This document shows, piece by piece, positions 1 to 6,805 of a stretch of DNA of 9,638 nucleotides (position 1 is its first letter; the number at the start of each line of letters is the position of its first letter). The notes beneath the pieces were generated by a model. That model was not told where the DNA came from. It did no database searches and worked only from the letters and a program-made list of their open reading frames with translations. The position numbers and the translations under genes were made by a program. This DNA is from VRUE01 sp050258095 (GTDB lineage Bacteria > Actinomycetota > Thermoleophilia > Solirubrobacterales > 70-9), in contig JBLMYD010000065.1 of assembly GCA_050258095.1 (NCBI GenBank), positions 1 through 9,638 of the forward strand, in the 5' to 3' direction.

Positions 1-877
1 CGACGGCCTTGTTGGGCTGGATCGCATAGCCGGTCAGGCGGGAGACCATGCGGCTCGTGCGCGCCAGCTCGCGGGTGTTGATGCCGGTGCGCAGGCCGTG
101 CACGTCCTCGCGGGTGCGGACCAGCATCACGATCTCCTCCAGCGAGCAGTTGCCGGCCCGCTCGCCGATGCCGTTGACCGCGCACTCGACCTGGCGGGCG
201 CCAGCCAGGACCCCCGCGTAGGAGTTGGCGACCGCCAGCCCCAGGTCGTCGTGGCAGTGGACCGACATCTCGACGTCGCGCAGCTGCGGCACCAGCTCGT
301 AGAGGCGGCGGAAGTACTCGGCGTACTCCTCCGGCGTCGTGTAGCCGACGGTGTCGGGGATGTTGACGACGGTCGCGCCCTCCTCGACCGCGATCGCGCA
401 GACCTCGGCGGTGAACTCGACATCGGCGCGGGTCGCGTCCATCGGCGAGAACTCGACGTCCTCGCAGTAGGACTTGGCCAGGGCGACGGCGGCGCGCGCC
501 TGGCCCTTGACGTCCTCGCGATCGGTCTGCAGCTGGTGCTCGATGTGGATGTCGGAGGTGGAGATGAAGGTGTGGATGCGCGGCCGTTCGGCGTCCTTGA
601 TCGCCGACCAGGCGGCGTCGATGTCGGCCTTGTGGGTGCGCGCCAGGCCGCAGACGGTCGGGCCCTCGACCTGGCGGGCGATCGCCTCGACCGCCTCGAA
701 GTCGCCGGGCGAGGTGATCGGGAAGCCGGCCTCGATCACGTCGACGCCGAGGCGCGCCAGCTGCTGGGCGATCTCGACCTTCTCGGCCGTGTTGAGCGAG
801 ATCCCCGGCGACTGCTCGCCGTCGCGCAGCGTGGTGTCGAATATGTGGACGCGGTTCGCGTCGTCCCGCGGTGACAT
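1..877 (-). CDS. leuA: 2-isopropylmalate synthase, N-terminal part (gene runs off the window start)
   Basis: LeuA condenses acetyl-CoA with 2-ketoisovalerate to 2-isopropylmalate, the committed step of leucine synthesis in the cytoplasm. The 292 visible residues are the TIM-barrel catalytic domain. FDTTLRDGEQSPG (residues 13-25) carries the catalytic Arg/Asp/Glu of the family. GFPITSPGDFEAV (51-63) and the metal-binding HCHDDLGLAVANS (207-219; His207 and His209) follow, then NGIGERAGNCSLEE (235-248), which tells it from homocitrate synthase less clearly than from HMG-CoA lyase. The ATG at 877-875 has a strong Shine-Dalgarno sequence, AGGAGGA, ending about 5 nt upstream. The linker and the C-terminal leucine-feedback (LeuA dimer) domain lie outside the window, so allosteric control cannot be judged. 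A leucine-rich leader ORF lies upstream (942-1001) and its leucine codons can pair with this Shine-Dalgarno sequence. Identity is secure from the motifs. Citramalate synthase is the main alternative, made unlikely by the leucine leader. Confidence 0.95.
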   Translation of the reverse strand, partial: MSPRDDANRVHIFDTTLRDGEQSPGISLNTAEKVEIAQQLARLGVDVIEAGFPITSPGDFEAVEAIARQVEGPTVCGLARTHKADIDAAWSAIKDAERPRIHTFISTSDIHIEHQLQTDREDVKGQARAAVALAKSYCEDVEFSPMDATRADVEFTAEVCAIAVEEGATVVNIPDTVGYTTPEEYAEYFRRLYELVPQLRDVEMSVHCHDDLGLAVANSYAGVLAGARQVECAVNGIGERAGNCSLEEIVMLVRTREDVHGLRTGINTRELARTSRMVSRLTGYAIQPNKAV

Positions 878-881
878 CTGA

Positions 882-973
882 TCCTCCTTCTCTACTTCGC
901 TTGAATGACCTTTTTCCTCGCGGCTGTCGCGCCGCCCAGCGCTATTCCCCCCGAAGGGGGAGGAGAAGGAGGA
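882..973 (-). promoter_or_regulatory. Leucine-responsive attenuator: Shine-Dalgarno of leuA pairs with the leader's Leu codons
   Basis: On the minus-strand RNA the segment UCCUCCUUCUC (973-963), inside the leader's run of Leu codons, is a perfect 11-nt complement of GAGAAGGAGGA (892-882), the leuA Shine-Dalgarno region. Between them lie a UCCCCC-UUCG-GGGGGA hairpin (961-946) and a GCGGC/GCCGC hairpin (935-931 with 924-920). No U-tract follows either hairpin, so a Rho-independent attenuator is not supported. I infer translational attenuation. A ribosome stalled on Leu codons would mask the anti-Shine-Dalgarno and leave leuA open, whereas fast completion of the leader would let the 11-bp helix close the leuA ribosome site. 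Confidence 0.75.
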
Positions 974-1001
974 GCGCAAGGCTGTCGAGCCGGTGCGTCA
1001 T
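942..1001 (-). CDS. leuA leader peptide (19 aa, leucine-rich)
   Basis: The short ORF reads MTHRLDSLALLLLLPLRGE and ends with TAG at 944-942. Eight of its 19 residues are leucine, five of them consecutive (residues 10-14, codons CTC CTC CTT CTC CTC). That is the signature of an attenuation leader peptide for a leucine gene, and leuA starts 64 nt after its stop. The reading frame is open further upstream, but a -35/-10 pair (1039-1012) places transcription start close to this ATG, so the leader peptide itself may be leaderless; no clear Shine-Dalgarno sequence precedes it. The last codons form a 6-bp hairpin with a UUCG tetraloop (961-946). I infer that ribosome position on the leucine codons reports charged tRNA-Leu. 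Confidence 0.85.
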   Translation of the reverse strand: MTHRLDSLALLLLLPLRGE

Positions 1002-1011
1002 TCGTCGCTTC

Positions 1012-1039
1012 AGCTTAGCGTAGGGTGGCGATATCGCAA
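1012..1039 (-). promoter_or_regulatory. Promoter of the leuA leader
   Basis: On the minus strand a -35-like TTGCGA (1039-1034) is followed after 16 nt by TAAGCT (1017-1012), a good match to the actinobacterial TANNNT -10. A start about 7 nt beyond the -10 would fall near 1005, leaving only 0-4 nt before the leader ATG at 1001. The assignment rests on hexamer matches and spacing only. Confidence 0.5.
1021..1026 (+). promoter_or_regulatory. Possible -10 box (TAGGGT) of the MFS transporter gene
   Basis: TAGGGT fits TANNNT and lies 6 nt before an ATC codon (1033) that is in frame with the transporter. It sits inside the -35/-10 spacer of the opposing leuA-leader promoter, so the two divergent promoters would overlap. 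No convincing -35 is visible. This is a weak call. Confidence 0.25.
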
Positions 1040-1092
1040 GCGAAGCCGCGCCAAGCTCGATCTCGCGCTCCACCTGGCTCGCCCTCTTCGCA

Positions 1093-2448
1093 ATGGGGGC
1101 CGCCGTCGTGGTGATCGCCAACGACTTCTCGGCGATCAACGTCGCCCTGCCGAGGATTGAGGCGGATTTCCACACCAACGTCAACACGATCCAGTGGGTG
1201 ATCAACGCCTACGCGTTGACCTTCGGCGTGATGATCGTCACCGGCGGCCGCCTCGCCGACATGTTCGGGCGCCGCAACGCCTTCTTCGTCGGCACCGCGA
1301 TCTTCGCCTCGATGTCGGCGCTGGGCGGGGCGGCGCAGACGGAGACCTGGCTGATCGTGACCAGGACGGTGATGGGGATCGGCGCCGCCCTGATGTGGCC
1401 GGCGATCCTCGGCATGACCTACGCGATCCTGCCCGAAGACAGGGCGGGCCTGGCCGGCGGCATCGTCATCGGCGCCGCCGGGTTGGGCAACGCGGTCGGG
1501 CCGCTGATCGGCGGGGTGCTGACCGACGCGCTCAGCTGGCGCTGGATCTTCTTCCTCAACGTGCCGGTCGCGGCCTTCGCCGTCTTCGTCACCTACCGCC
1601 TGGTCAGGGTGACCGAGCCCGAGGCAGGCGAGCAGCGCATCGACTACCCCGGCATCGCCACGGTCTCGGTCGGGCTCGTCTCCCTGCTGGTCGCGCTCGA
1701 CCAGATCGACGACTGGGGCATCGGCGACCCGCGGGTGATCGGGATGCTGATCCTGTCCGCGATCCTCCTCGTCGCCTTCGTCCCGATCGAGCGCCGGGCC
1801 GGGCGCGGCGCCCTGGTGCCCAGGGAAGTGATGGCGAACGAGAGCTTCCGCGCCTCCTGCCTGGCGATTCTCTGCATGTCGGCGACCTTCTTCGCGGCGC
1901 TGCTCTACCTGCCGCAGTTCATGCAGGAACGGCTTGGCTTCACGCCGCTCGAAGCGGGCCTCGGGATGCTCCCCTTCCTCGCCGTCTTCGCCTGCGTCTC
2001 GTTCGTCGCCGGGCCGCTGTACGAGCGGCTGGGGGCGAAGCTGCTGGTCTCGATCGGCGCCGCCTGCATCGCGATCGCGCCCTTCGTCTTCTCGCTGGTC
2101 GGCAACGACTCCGGCTACGGCTCGCTGATCGCCGGCATGGTCGTGCTCGGCATCGGCATCGGCAGCTTCTACCCGACCGCGACGACCGCCGGCGTGACCT
2201 CGGTCGACGAATCGCAGACGAGCCTGGCCGGCGGCATCATCTACATGTTCCAGATCGCCGGCGGCTCGATCGGGCTGGGCCTGACGACGACCGTCTTCTC
2301 GGCCCAGGGCTCCTTCGTCGACGGCATCGACGCGGCCTTCCGCCTCGACGCCGGCCTCTCGCTGATCGGCTTCCTGATCGCGCTCTTCTTCGTCGGCGGT
2401 CGCCTGCTGGGACGGCAACCCGCGACGGGCGAGGCGCCTTCGACCTAG
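1093..2448 (+). CDS. MFS transporter, DHA2 (EmrB/QacA, 14-TM) drug:H+ antiporter type
   Basis: This is an integral membrane protein that probably exports a small hydrophobic compound in exchange for protons; the substrate cannot be read from the sequence. From the ATG at 1093 it has 451 residues. The TM1 motif DFSAINVALP (11-20), motif A GGRLADMFGRR (51-61) and a motif-C-like GNAVGPLIGGVL (132-143), followed by SWRWIFFLNVPV (148-159), place it in the DHA2 branch. About 14 hydrophobic segments are spread over the length. The annotated start is doubtful: the ATG falls inside TM1 and has no Shine-Dalgarno sequence. The same frame is open back to a TAG at 1021-1023, and the added residues (ASEAAPSSISRSTWLALFA) look like a normal cytoplasmic tail plus the missing half of TM1. 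No ATG, GTG or TTG lies in that stretch; ATC at 1033 is the best candidate and would give 471 aa. The gene converges on the RTX gene with 14 bp between stops. Confidence 0.88.
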   Translation: MGAAVVVIANDFSAINVALPRIEADFHTNVNTIQWVINAYALTFGVMIVTGGRLADMFGRRNAFFVGTAIFASMSALGGAAQTETWLIVTRTVMGIGAALMWPAILGMTYAILPEDRAGLAGGIVIGAAGLGNAVGPLIGGVLTDALSWRWIFFLNVPVAAFAVFVTYRLVRVTEPEAGEQRIDYPGIATVSVGLVSLLVALDQIDDWGIGDPRVIGMLILSAILLVAFVPIERRAGRGALVPREVMANESFRASCLAILCMSATFFAALLYLPQFMQERLGFTPLEAGLGMLPFLAVFACVSFVAGPLYERLGAKLLVSIGAACIAIAPFVFSLVGNDSGYGSLIAGMVVLGIGIGSFYPTATTAGVTSVDESQTSLAGGIIYMFQIAGGSIGLGLTTTVFSAQGSFVDGIDAAFRLDAGLSLIGFLIALFFVGGRLLGRQPATGEAPST

Positions 2449-2462
2449 CGCCGGCGTTACCG

Positions 2463-3011
2463 CTACCGCTTCCTGTGCTTCGAGCGCGCCTGCTGCAGGA
2501 CGTCGTGCCCGGGGCCGCCGCGCAGCACGTCGTTGCCGGGACCGCCCTTGAGCACGTCGTTGCCGGGACCGCCGTAGATCACGTCGTTGCCGCCGCGCCC
2601 GACGAGCAGGTCGTCGCCCGGACCGCCGACGATCTTGTCGGCGGCGCCGCCGCCGCGCAGCACGTCGTTGCCGGCGGCCCCGTGCAGGGTCACCGGCACC
2701 CGCACGTCGCGCGAGACCGTGACTTCGTCGTCATGGCTGCCGCAGTTGACGACGAAGCCGGCGATCGGCGGCGCTTCGCAGATCAGCTCGTTGGGGTTTT
2801 CGGGCGGGTTGGTGCAGATCGTGCCGCCCACTTCGAGCGGCGTCGCCGAGTCGATCACGTAGCTGTAGCCGTCGGGGGTGGGCCAGATCCGGATCTTGTT
2901 CTGGGCGGCGCCGCCGGCAAGCACGACCGTCGTCGGTTCGGTTTCGGCGTGGGCGAGCGCGGCGCCGCACCCTGCCACCAGGGCCAGCAATGTGGCGACC
3001 GTCTTCTTCAT
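2463..3011 (-). CDS. Small exported RTX-type calcium-binding repeat protein
   Basis: The 182-residue precursor has an export signal: MKK, then a hydrophobic core (residues 4-20). AHA at 20-22 is a plausible signal peptidase I site. VAGC at 12-15 also fits a lipobox, so a lipoprotein is possible. Residues 23-110 are an unassigned beta-rich-looking region with three cysteines (66, 78, 90). Residues 111-172 are tandem glycine-aspartate nonapeptides of the GGPGNDVLx type, which in the RTX family form a calcium-filled parallel beta-roll. The tail ARSKHRKR is strongly basic. There is no LPXTG motif and no enzymatic domain. I chose the ATG at 3011 because it starts the signal peptide directly; a GTG at 3020 adds only three residues. 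It lies 29 nt behind the quinone reductase gene and may be the last gene of the serC operon. Role unknown: surface, adhesion or calcium-binding are all possible. Confidence 0.8.
   Translation of the reverse strand: MKKTVATLLALVAGCGAALAHAETEPTTVVLAGGAAQNKIRIWPTPDGYSYVIDSATPLEVGGTICTNPPENPNELICEAPPIAGFVVNCGSHDDEVTVSRDVRVPVTLHGAAGNDVLRGGGAADKIVGGPGDDLLVGRGGNDVIYGGPGNDVLKGGPGNDVLRGGPGHDVLQQARSKHRKR
2496..2681 (-). repeat. 27-bp tandem repeats encoding RTX nonapeptides
   Basis: About seven degenerate units with a 27-bp period lie within the RTX gene. For instance CACGTCGTTGCCGGGACC on the plus strand recurs exactly 27 bp apart at 2526 and 2553. The central copies (about 2526-2580) are nearly identical at DNA level and the outer ones have drifted, as expected from slippage or unequal recombination inside a coding repeat. 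Confidence 0.8.
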
Positions 3012-3040
3012 CCCTCTCACCCCAACCGGATCCGCGCTGT

Positions 3041-4075
3041 CTACCCTGGAAACAACACGACCTTGCCGACGTTGCGGCGCTCGGCGATGAATTTGTGCGC
3101 CTCGCCGGCGCGTGAGAAGGGGAACGCCTCGGCGACGACCGGCTCGAGCCGGCCCGCCTCGAGATCGGCCATCAGCGGCTCGGTGAGCCGGTCAAGACTG
3201 CCCTCGCGGTCCCACCACTTGAGCATGTTGAGGCCGAAGACGCCCTTGTTCTCGTTCATCAGCATCAGGCTCTTCCACCACGGGATCGTCGCCAGCGGCA
3301 TCTTCGCCATGCTCTTCAGCATCGCCGGGATGTCGCGCCCGCGCTCGGTCGAGGCCTCGGAGATCCCGTACATGACGAGGCGCCCGCCGGGCCGCAGCAG
3401 GCGATAGTCCTTGCGGAACGAGGTCGGGCCGAGCGCGTCGATCACCAGGTCGACGCCCTCGCCGCCGGTGAGGCGCATCACCTCGGCCGCGAAGTCCTGG
3501 TTGCGGTAGTCGATCGGGTGCTGGACCCCTTGGGCGCGAATGGCCTCGTGCTTGCCGGGCGAGGCGGTGCCGTAGGTCTCGGCTCCCGCGTTGCGGGCGA
3601 TCTGGGTGGCGGCGATGCCGACGCCGCCGGCCGCGGCGTGAATCAGCACCCGCGTTCCCGCGCGCAGGCTGCCGACGACGACCAGGGCAGCGTAGGCGGT
3701 GCCGTAGTTGACGGGGAAGGTGGCGCCCTGCTCGAAGCTGAGCCGCTCGGGCAGGGGCAGGGCCTGCGCGGCCGGGACGGTGACGAGCTCGGCCTGGCCG
3801 CCGAAGCGAGTGCCGGCGACGACGCGGTCGCCGACCGAGAGCTCGCTCACCCCCTCCCCCACCGACTCGACCTCGCCCGCTACCTCGTAGCCCATCACGC
3901 AGGGCGGCTTCGGCGCGTCGGGATAGAGGCCGACGCGCGCCATCGTGTCGGCGAAGTTGACTCCCGCCGCCCTGACCGCGATCCGGATCTCGCCCGGGCC
4001 GACCGCCGGATCGGGCCGCTCCTGAACCTGCAGAACCTCCGGCCCACCCGTCCCCGTCTGCACCAGCGCCTTCAC
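3041..4075 (-). CDS. Zinc-less medium-chain NADPH:quinone-type oxidoreductase (VAT-1-like)
   Basis: This is a 344-residue medium-chain dehydrogenase/reductase of the quinone oxidoreductase branch: a GroES-like N-terminal domain followed by a Rossmann domain. VNFADTMARVGLYP (39-52) is the substrate-side motif of quinone reductases. AAAGGVG (147-153) is the NADPH-binding turn. The catalytic and structural zinc cysteines of alcohol dehydrogenases are absent. The C-terminal stretch NKGVFGLNMLKWW resembles the VAT-1/CryZ-like subgroup. It starts with GTG 10 nt after the serA stop and has no visible Shine-Dalgarno sequence, so it is probably translated by coupling to serA. The expected reaction is NADPH-dependent reduction of a quinone or enone. 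A link to serine synthesis is not evident; membership of the operon is inferred from spacing alone. Confidence 0.9.
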   Translation of the reverse strand: MKALVQTGTGGPEVLQVQERPDPAVGPGEIRIAVRAAGVNFADTMARVGLYPDAPKPPCVMGYEVAGEVESVGEGVSELSVGDRVVAGTRFGGQAELVTVPAAQALPLPERLSFEQGATFPVNYGTAYAALVVVGSLRAGTRVLIHAAAGGVGIAATQIARNAGAETYGTASPGKHEAIRAQGVQHPIDYRNQDFAAEVMRLTGGEGVDLVIDALGPTSFRKDYRLLRPGGRLVMYGISEASTERGRDIPAMLKSMAKMPLATIPWWKSLMLMNENKGVFGLNMLKWWDREGSLDRLTEPLMADLEAGRLEPVVAEAFPFSRAGEAHKFIAERRNVGKVVLFPG

Positions 4076-4085
4076 CGGCGCAAGA

Positions 4086-5666
4086 TTAGAGATCTACTGC
4101 GCGGCCGACGGTGAAGCCGTCGAGCTTGAGGATCTTGGCGATCGTCGAGTCGTTGACGGGCGCGTCGGTGGTCAGCGCCATCACCGCACGGTCGCCGTCC
4201 TCCTCGGCGCCGACCGCGGCGGAGACGATGTTGACCCCCTCCTCGCCGAACATCGTGCCGACCCGGCCGATCATGCCGGGACGGTCGGCGTAGCGGAAGA
4301 CCGCCAGGTGCTCGGCGAAGGGCAGATAGAAGCTCTCGCCCCAGAGCGAGACGAGGTAGGGCTCGTTGCGCGGCCCGACGCCGGTGCCGGCGACCTCGAC
4401 CTCGTCCTCGCCCGAGCGCAGCGAGACGGTGACCAGCTCGGTGAAGTCCTCGGAGGCGGTCTCGGTCGTCTCGACCAGGTCGATGCCGCGTTCCTCGGCC
4501 ATCTGCGGCGCGTTGACGAGGTTGACCGGCTCCTCGGTGTGGCCGGAGAGGATGCCGACGAGGACGGCGATGCCGAGCAGGCGCGTGTCGTGCCCGGCAA
4601 GTTTGCCGCGGAACTCGACCGCGACGCGGTCGATCGAGCCCTCCCCCAGGCCCTCGGCAAGCCGGCCGAGCTTTTCGCAGAGCGGCACGAAGGGCGCCAG
4701 CGCCTCCATCTCCTCGGGCCGGACGGCGGCGATGTTGACCGCGTTGGTGACGACGCCGCCGGTCAGCGCCGCCGTCACCTGCTCGGCGGTGACGATGCCG
4801 GCGCGGTCCTGCGCCTCGGCGGTCGAGGCGCCGAGGTGGGGCGTGACGACGACGTCCTCGCGGGCGAAGATCGGGTGGTTGGTGAAGGGCTCGGAGGGGA
4901 AGACGTCGAGCGCGGCGCCGGCGACCTTGCCCGATTCGAGGCCGGCGAGCAGCGCGTCGAGGTCGACCAGCTCGCCGCGGGCGCAGTTGACGACGCGCAC
5001 CCCGTCCTTCATCGAGGCGATCGCCTCGGCGTCGATCAGGCCGATCGTCTCCGGCGTCTTCGGCACGTGGACGGTGACCACGTCGGCGCGCTCGAACAGC
5101 TCCTCGATTCGCGAGACGCCGTGGACGCCGAGGTCTTTGAAGCGCTCGGCGGAGACGAACTTGTCGAAGGCGATCACCTCCATGTCGAAGGCCTGCGCGC
5201 GCTTGGCGACGAGCTGGCCGATGCGGCCGAAGCCGACGACGCCGATCGTCTTGCCGTAGAGCTCGGCGCCCTTGAACTTGGCGCGGTCCCAGCGGCCCTC
5301 GACGAGCCCGCCGTGCGCCTGCGGCACGTTGCGGAAGAGCGCGAGCGTCAGCGCCAGCGTGTGCTCGGCGGCGGCGACCGAGTTCGATTCGGGCGCGTTG
5401 GCGACGACGATGCCGCGGCGGGTCGCGGCCGGGATGTCGACGTTGTCGACGCCGGTGCCGGCGCGGCCGATCACCTTCAGGTTCGAGGCGCGCTCGATCA
5501 GCTCCGGCGTCAGCTTCGTCGCCGAGCGGATCAGGATCGCGTCGTAGTCGCCGATCCGCTCGGCCAGCTCCTCGTCGGACATCTCGAGGCCGAGGTCGAC
5601 TTCGAAGTTCTCCTGCAGCAGCTCGACGCCCGAGTCGGCGATCTTCTCCTTGACGAGGACCTTCAT
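4086..5666 (-). CDS. serA: D-3-phosphoglycerate dehydrogenase
   Basis: SerA oxidises 3-phosphoglycerate to 3-phosphohydroxypyruvate with NAD+, the first step of phosphorylated serine synthesis. The 526 residues match the long actinobacterial form: substrate-binding and Rossmann domains (about 1-315), an intervening ASB domain (about 320-450) and a C-terminal ACT domain (from about residue 452, HLAVFRYADRPGMIGRVG). GFGRIG (145-150) is the dinucleotide loop. The catalytic set is Arg230 in NCARGELVD, Glu259 in DVFPSEP and His277 in TPHLGAST. The ACT domain suggests serine feedback, as known for long-form SerA. The ATG at 5666 overlaps the serC stop as ATGA, and GGAGGG in the end of serC lies about 7-8 nt upstream, so the two genes are co-translated. 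The frame is open far upstream of this start, but residues before it overlap serC and have no family similarity. Confidence 0.97.
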   Translation of the reverse strand: MKVLVKEKIADSGVELLQENFEVDLGLEMSDEELAERIGDYDAILIRSATKLTPELIERASNLKVIGRAGTGVDNVDIPAATRRGIVVANAPESNSVAAAEHTLALTLALFRNVPQAHGGLVEGRWDRAKFKGAELYGKTIGVVGFGRIGQLVAKRAQAFDMEVIAFDKFVSAERFKDLGVHGVSRIEELFERADVVTVHVPKTPETIGLIDAEAIASMKDGVRVVNCARGELVDLDALLAGLESGKVAGAALDVFPSEPFTNHPIFAREDVVVTPHLGASTAEAQDRAGIVTAEQVTAALTGGVVTNAVNIAAVRPEEMEALAPFVPLCEKLGRLAEGLGEGSIDRVAVEFRGKLAGHDTRLLGIAVLVGILSGHTEEPVNLVNAPQMAEERGIDLVETTETASEDFTELVTVSLRSGEDEVEVAGTGVGPRNEPYLVSLWGESFYLPFAEHLAVFRYADRPGMIGRVGTMFGEEGVNIVSAAVGAEEDGDRAVMALTTDAPVNDSTIAKILKLDGFTVGRAVDL

Positions 5667-6805
5667 GGGCGCGCGCCCTCCACGTTCTCGACGACCCAGT
5701 CGACGCAGGCGGTGAGCGCTTCCACGTCGCTCGGCTCGACCGACGGGAACATGCCGATCCGCAGCTGGTTGCGACCGAGCTTGCGGTAGGGCTCGACGTC
5801 GACGATGCCGTTGGCGCGCAGCGTCGCGGCGAGCGCGGCGGCGTCGACCGAGTCGTCGAAGTCGATCGTGCCGACGACGAGCGAGCGCTTGGCCGGGTCG
5901 GCGACGAAGGGGGCCGCGAAGTCCGAGCGTTCGGCCCAGCCGTAGAGGTGGCCCGAGGAGGCCGAGGTGCGCCCGACGCAGAACTCGAGGCCGCCGCTGG
6001 CGAGCATCCACTCGACCTGGTCGGCGAGCAGCAGCAGGGTCGCCAGCGCCGGCGTGTTGTAGGTCTGCTCCTTGCGCGAGTTTTCGAGGGCCGTCTGCAG
6101 CGAGAGGAAGGCCGGCTGCCAGCGTCCGGCGGCGCCGTCGAGCTCCGCGATCCGCGCGATCGCGGCCGGGCTGAGGGCGGCGAGCCAGAGGCCGCCGTCG
6201 GCACCGAAGGCCTTCTGCGGCGCGAAGTAGTAGGCGTCGGCCTGGCTCACGTCGACCGGCAGGCCGCCGGCGCCCGAGGTGGCGTCGATCAGGACGAGCG
6301 CGTCGCCGGCGTCGGCCGGGCGCTCGACCGGGACCATGACGCCGGTCGAAGTCTCGTTGTGCGCCCAGGCGATCACGTCGGCGCTCGCGTCGGCGCGCGG
6401 CGCGGGCGCGTCGCCTGGATCGGCCTCGACGACGATCGGGTCACCGAGGAACGGCGCGCCCGCCGTCACCTTGGCGAACTTCTGCGAGAACTCGCCGTAG
6501 GTCAGGTGCAGCGCCCGCTCACGCACGAGCCAGGACGCAGCGGCGTCCCAGAAGGCGGTCGTGCCGCCGTTGCCGAGCGCGATCTCGTAGCCGTCGGGCA
6601 GCGAGAGCAACTCGCCGAGGCCACCGCGCACACGGGCGACGAGGTCGCGGACCGGCTTTTGCCGGTGCGAGGTGCCCATCAACTGCGACTGCCCGGCCAA
6701 GCGCTCGAGCGCCTCCGGGCGCACCTTCGAAGGGCCGCAGCCGAAGCGCCCGTCGGCGGGCTTCAGCTCTGCGGGGATCTGGGCGGTGCTTGTGGACGTA
6801 GTCAT
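5663..6805 (-). CDS. serC: Phosphoserine aminotransferase (actinobacterial type)
   Basis: SerC is a PLP enzyme that transfers the amino group of glutamate to 3-phosphohydroxypyruvate, giving phosphoserine, directly after SerA. The 380 residues open with the family signature FGCGPSKVRPEAL (21-33). GTSHRQKPVRDLV (44-56) and NGGTTAFWDAA (79-89) are typical of the actinobacterial subgroup, and the PLP-lysine motif FAPQKAFGADGGLW has Lys198. The end (DVEPYRKLGRNQLRIGMFPSVEP) holds the substrate arginines. I chose the ATG at 6805 because AGGA lies 9 nt upstream; an ATG at 6814 would leave only 1 nt between AGGA and the start and adds three residues. serC is first in the serC-serA-quinone reductase-RTX order and is divergent from the cupin gene. 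The third pathway enzyme, SerB, is not in the window. Confidence 0.96.
   Translation of the reverse strand: MTTSTSTAQIPAELKPADGRFGCGPSKVRPEALERLAGQSQLMGTSHRQKPVRDLVARVRGGLGELLSLPDGYEIALGNGGTTAFWDAAASWLVRERALHLTYGEFSQKFAKVTAGAPFLGDPIVVEADPGDAPAPRADASADVIAWAHNETSTGVMVPVERPADAGDALVLIDATSGAGGLPVDVSQADAYYFAPQKAFGADGGLWLAALSPAAIARIAELDGAAGRWQPAFLSLQTALENSRKEQTYNTPALATLLLLADQVEWMLASGGLEFCVGRTSASSGHLYGWAERSDFAAPFVADPAKRSLVVGTIDFDDSVDAAALAATLRANGIVDVEPYRKLGRNQLRIGMFPSVEPSDVEALTACVDWVVENVEGARP

Noticed and set aside
946..961. UUCG-capped GC hairpin as an intrinsic terminator before leuA
   Set aside because: No U-tract follows on the minus-strand RNA (GAAUAGCGCU comes next), and the hairpin lies inside the leader ORF, so termination is not supported.
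1015..2418. Long minus-strand frame (467 codons) antisense to the MFS gene
   Set aside because: It is a codon-bias shadow: composition is dominated by Arg, Asp, Gly and Glu, with no domain motifs, and it lies opposite a well-supported transporter.
2496..2681. Regular repeats that might look like a CRISPR array
   Set aside because: The 27-bp period has no unique spacers and translates into RTX nonapeptides.
1194..3407. Long plus-strand open frame of 737 codons
   Set aside because: It runs through the MFS gene in another frame and then antisense to the RTX and quinone reductase genes. It is extremely Arg/Asp-rich, as expected of a GC-rich shadow frame.
4308..5789. Long plus-strand frame opposite serA/serC
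   Set aside because: It is antisense to two secure enzymes with intact catalytic motifs; its Asp/Leu/Val-rich sequence has no recognisable motif.
4072..6204. Minus-strand 710-codon frame overlapping serC and serA
   Set aside because: It is an alternative frame of the serC-serA coding region, mostly Arg/Ala/Pro, with no family motif.
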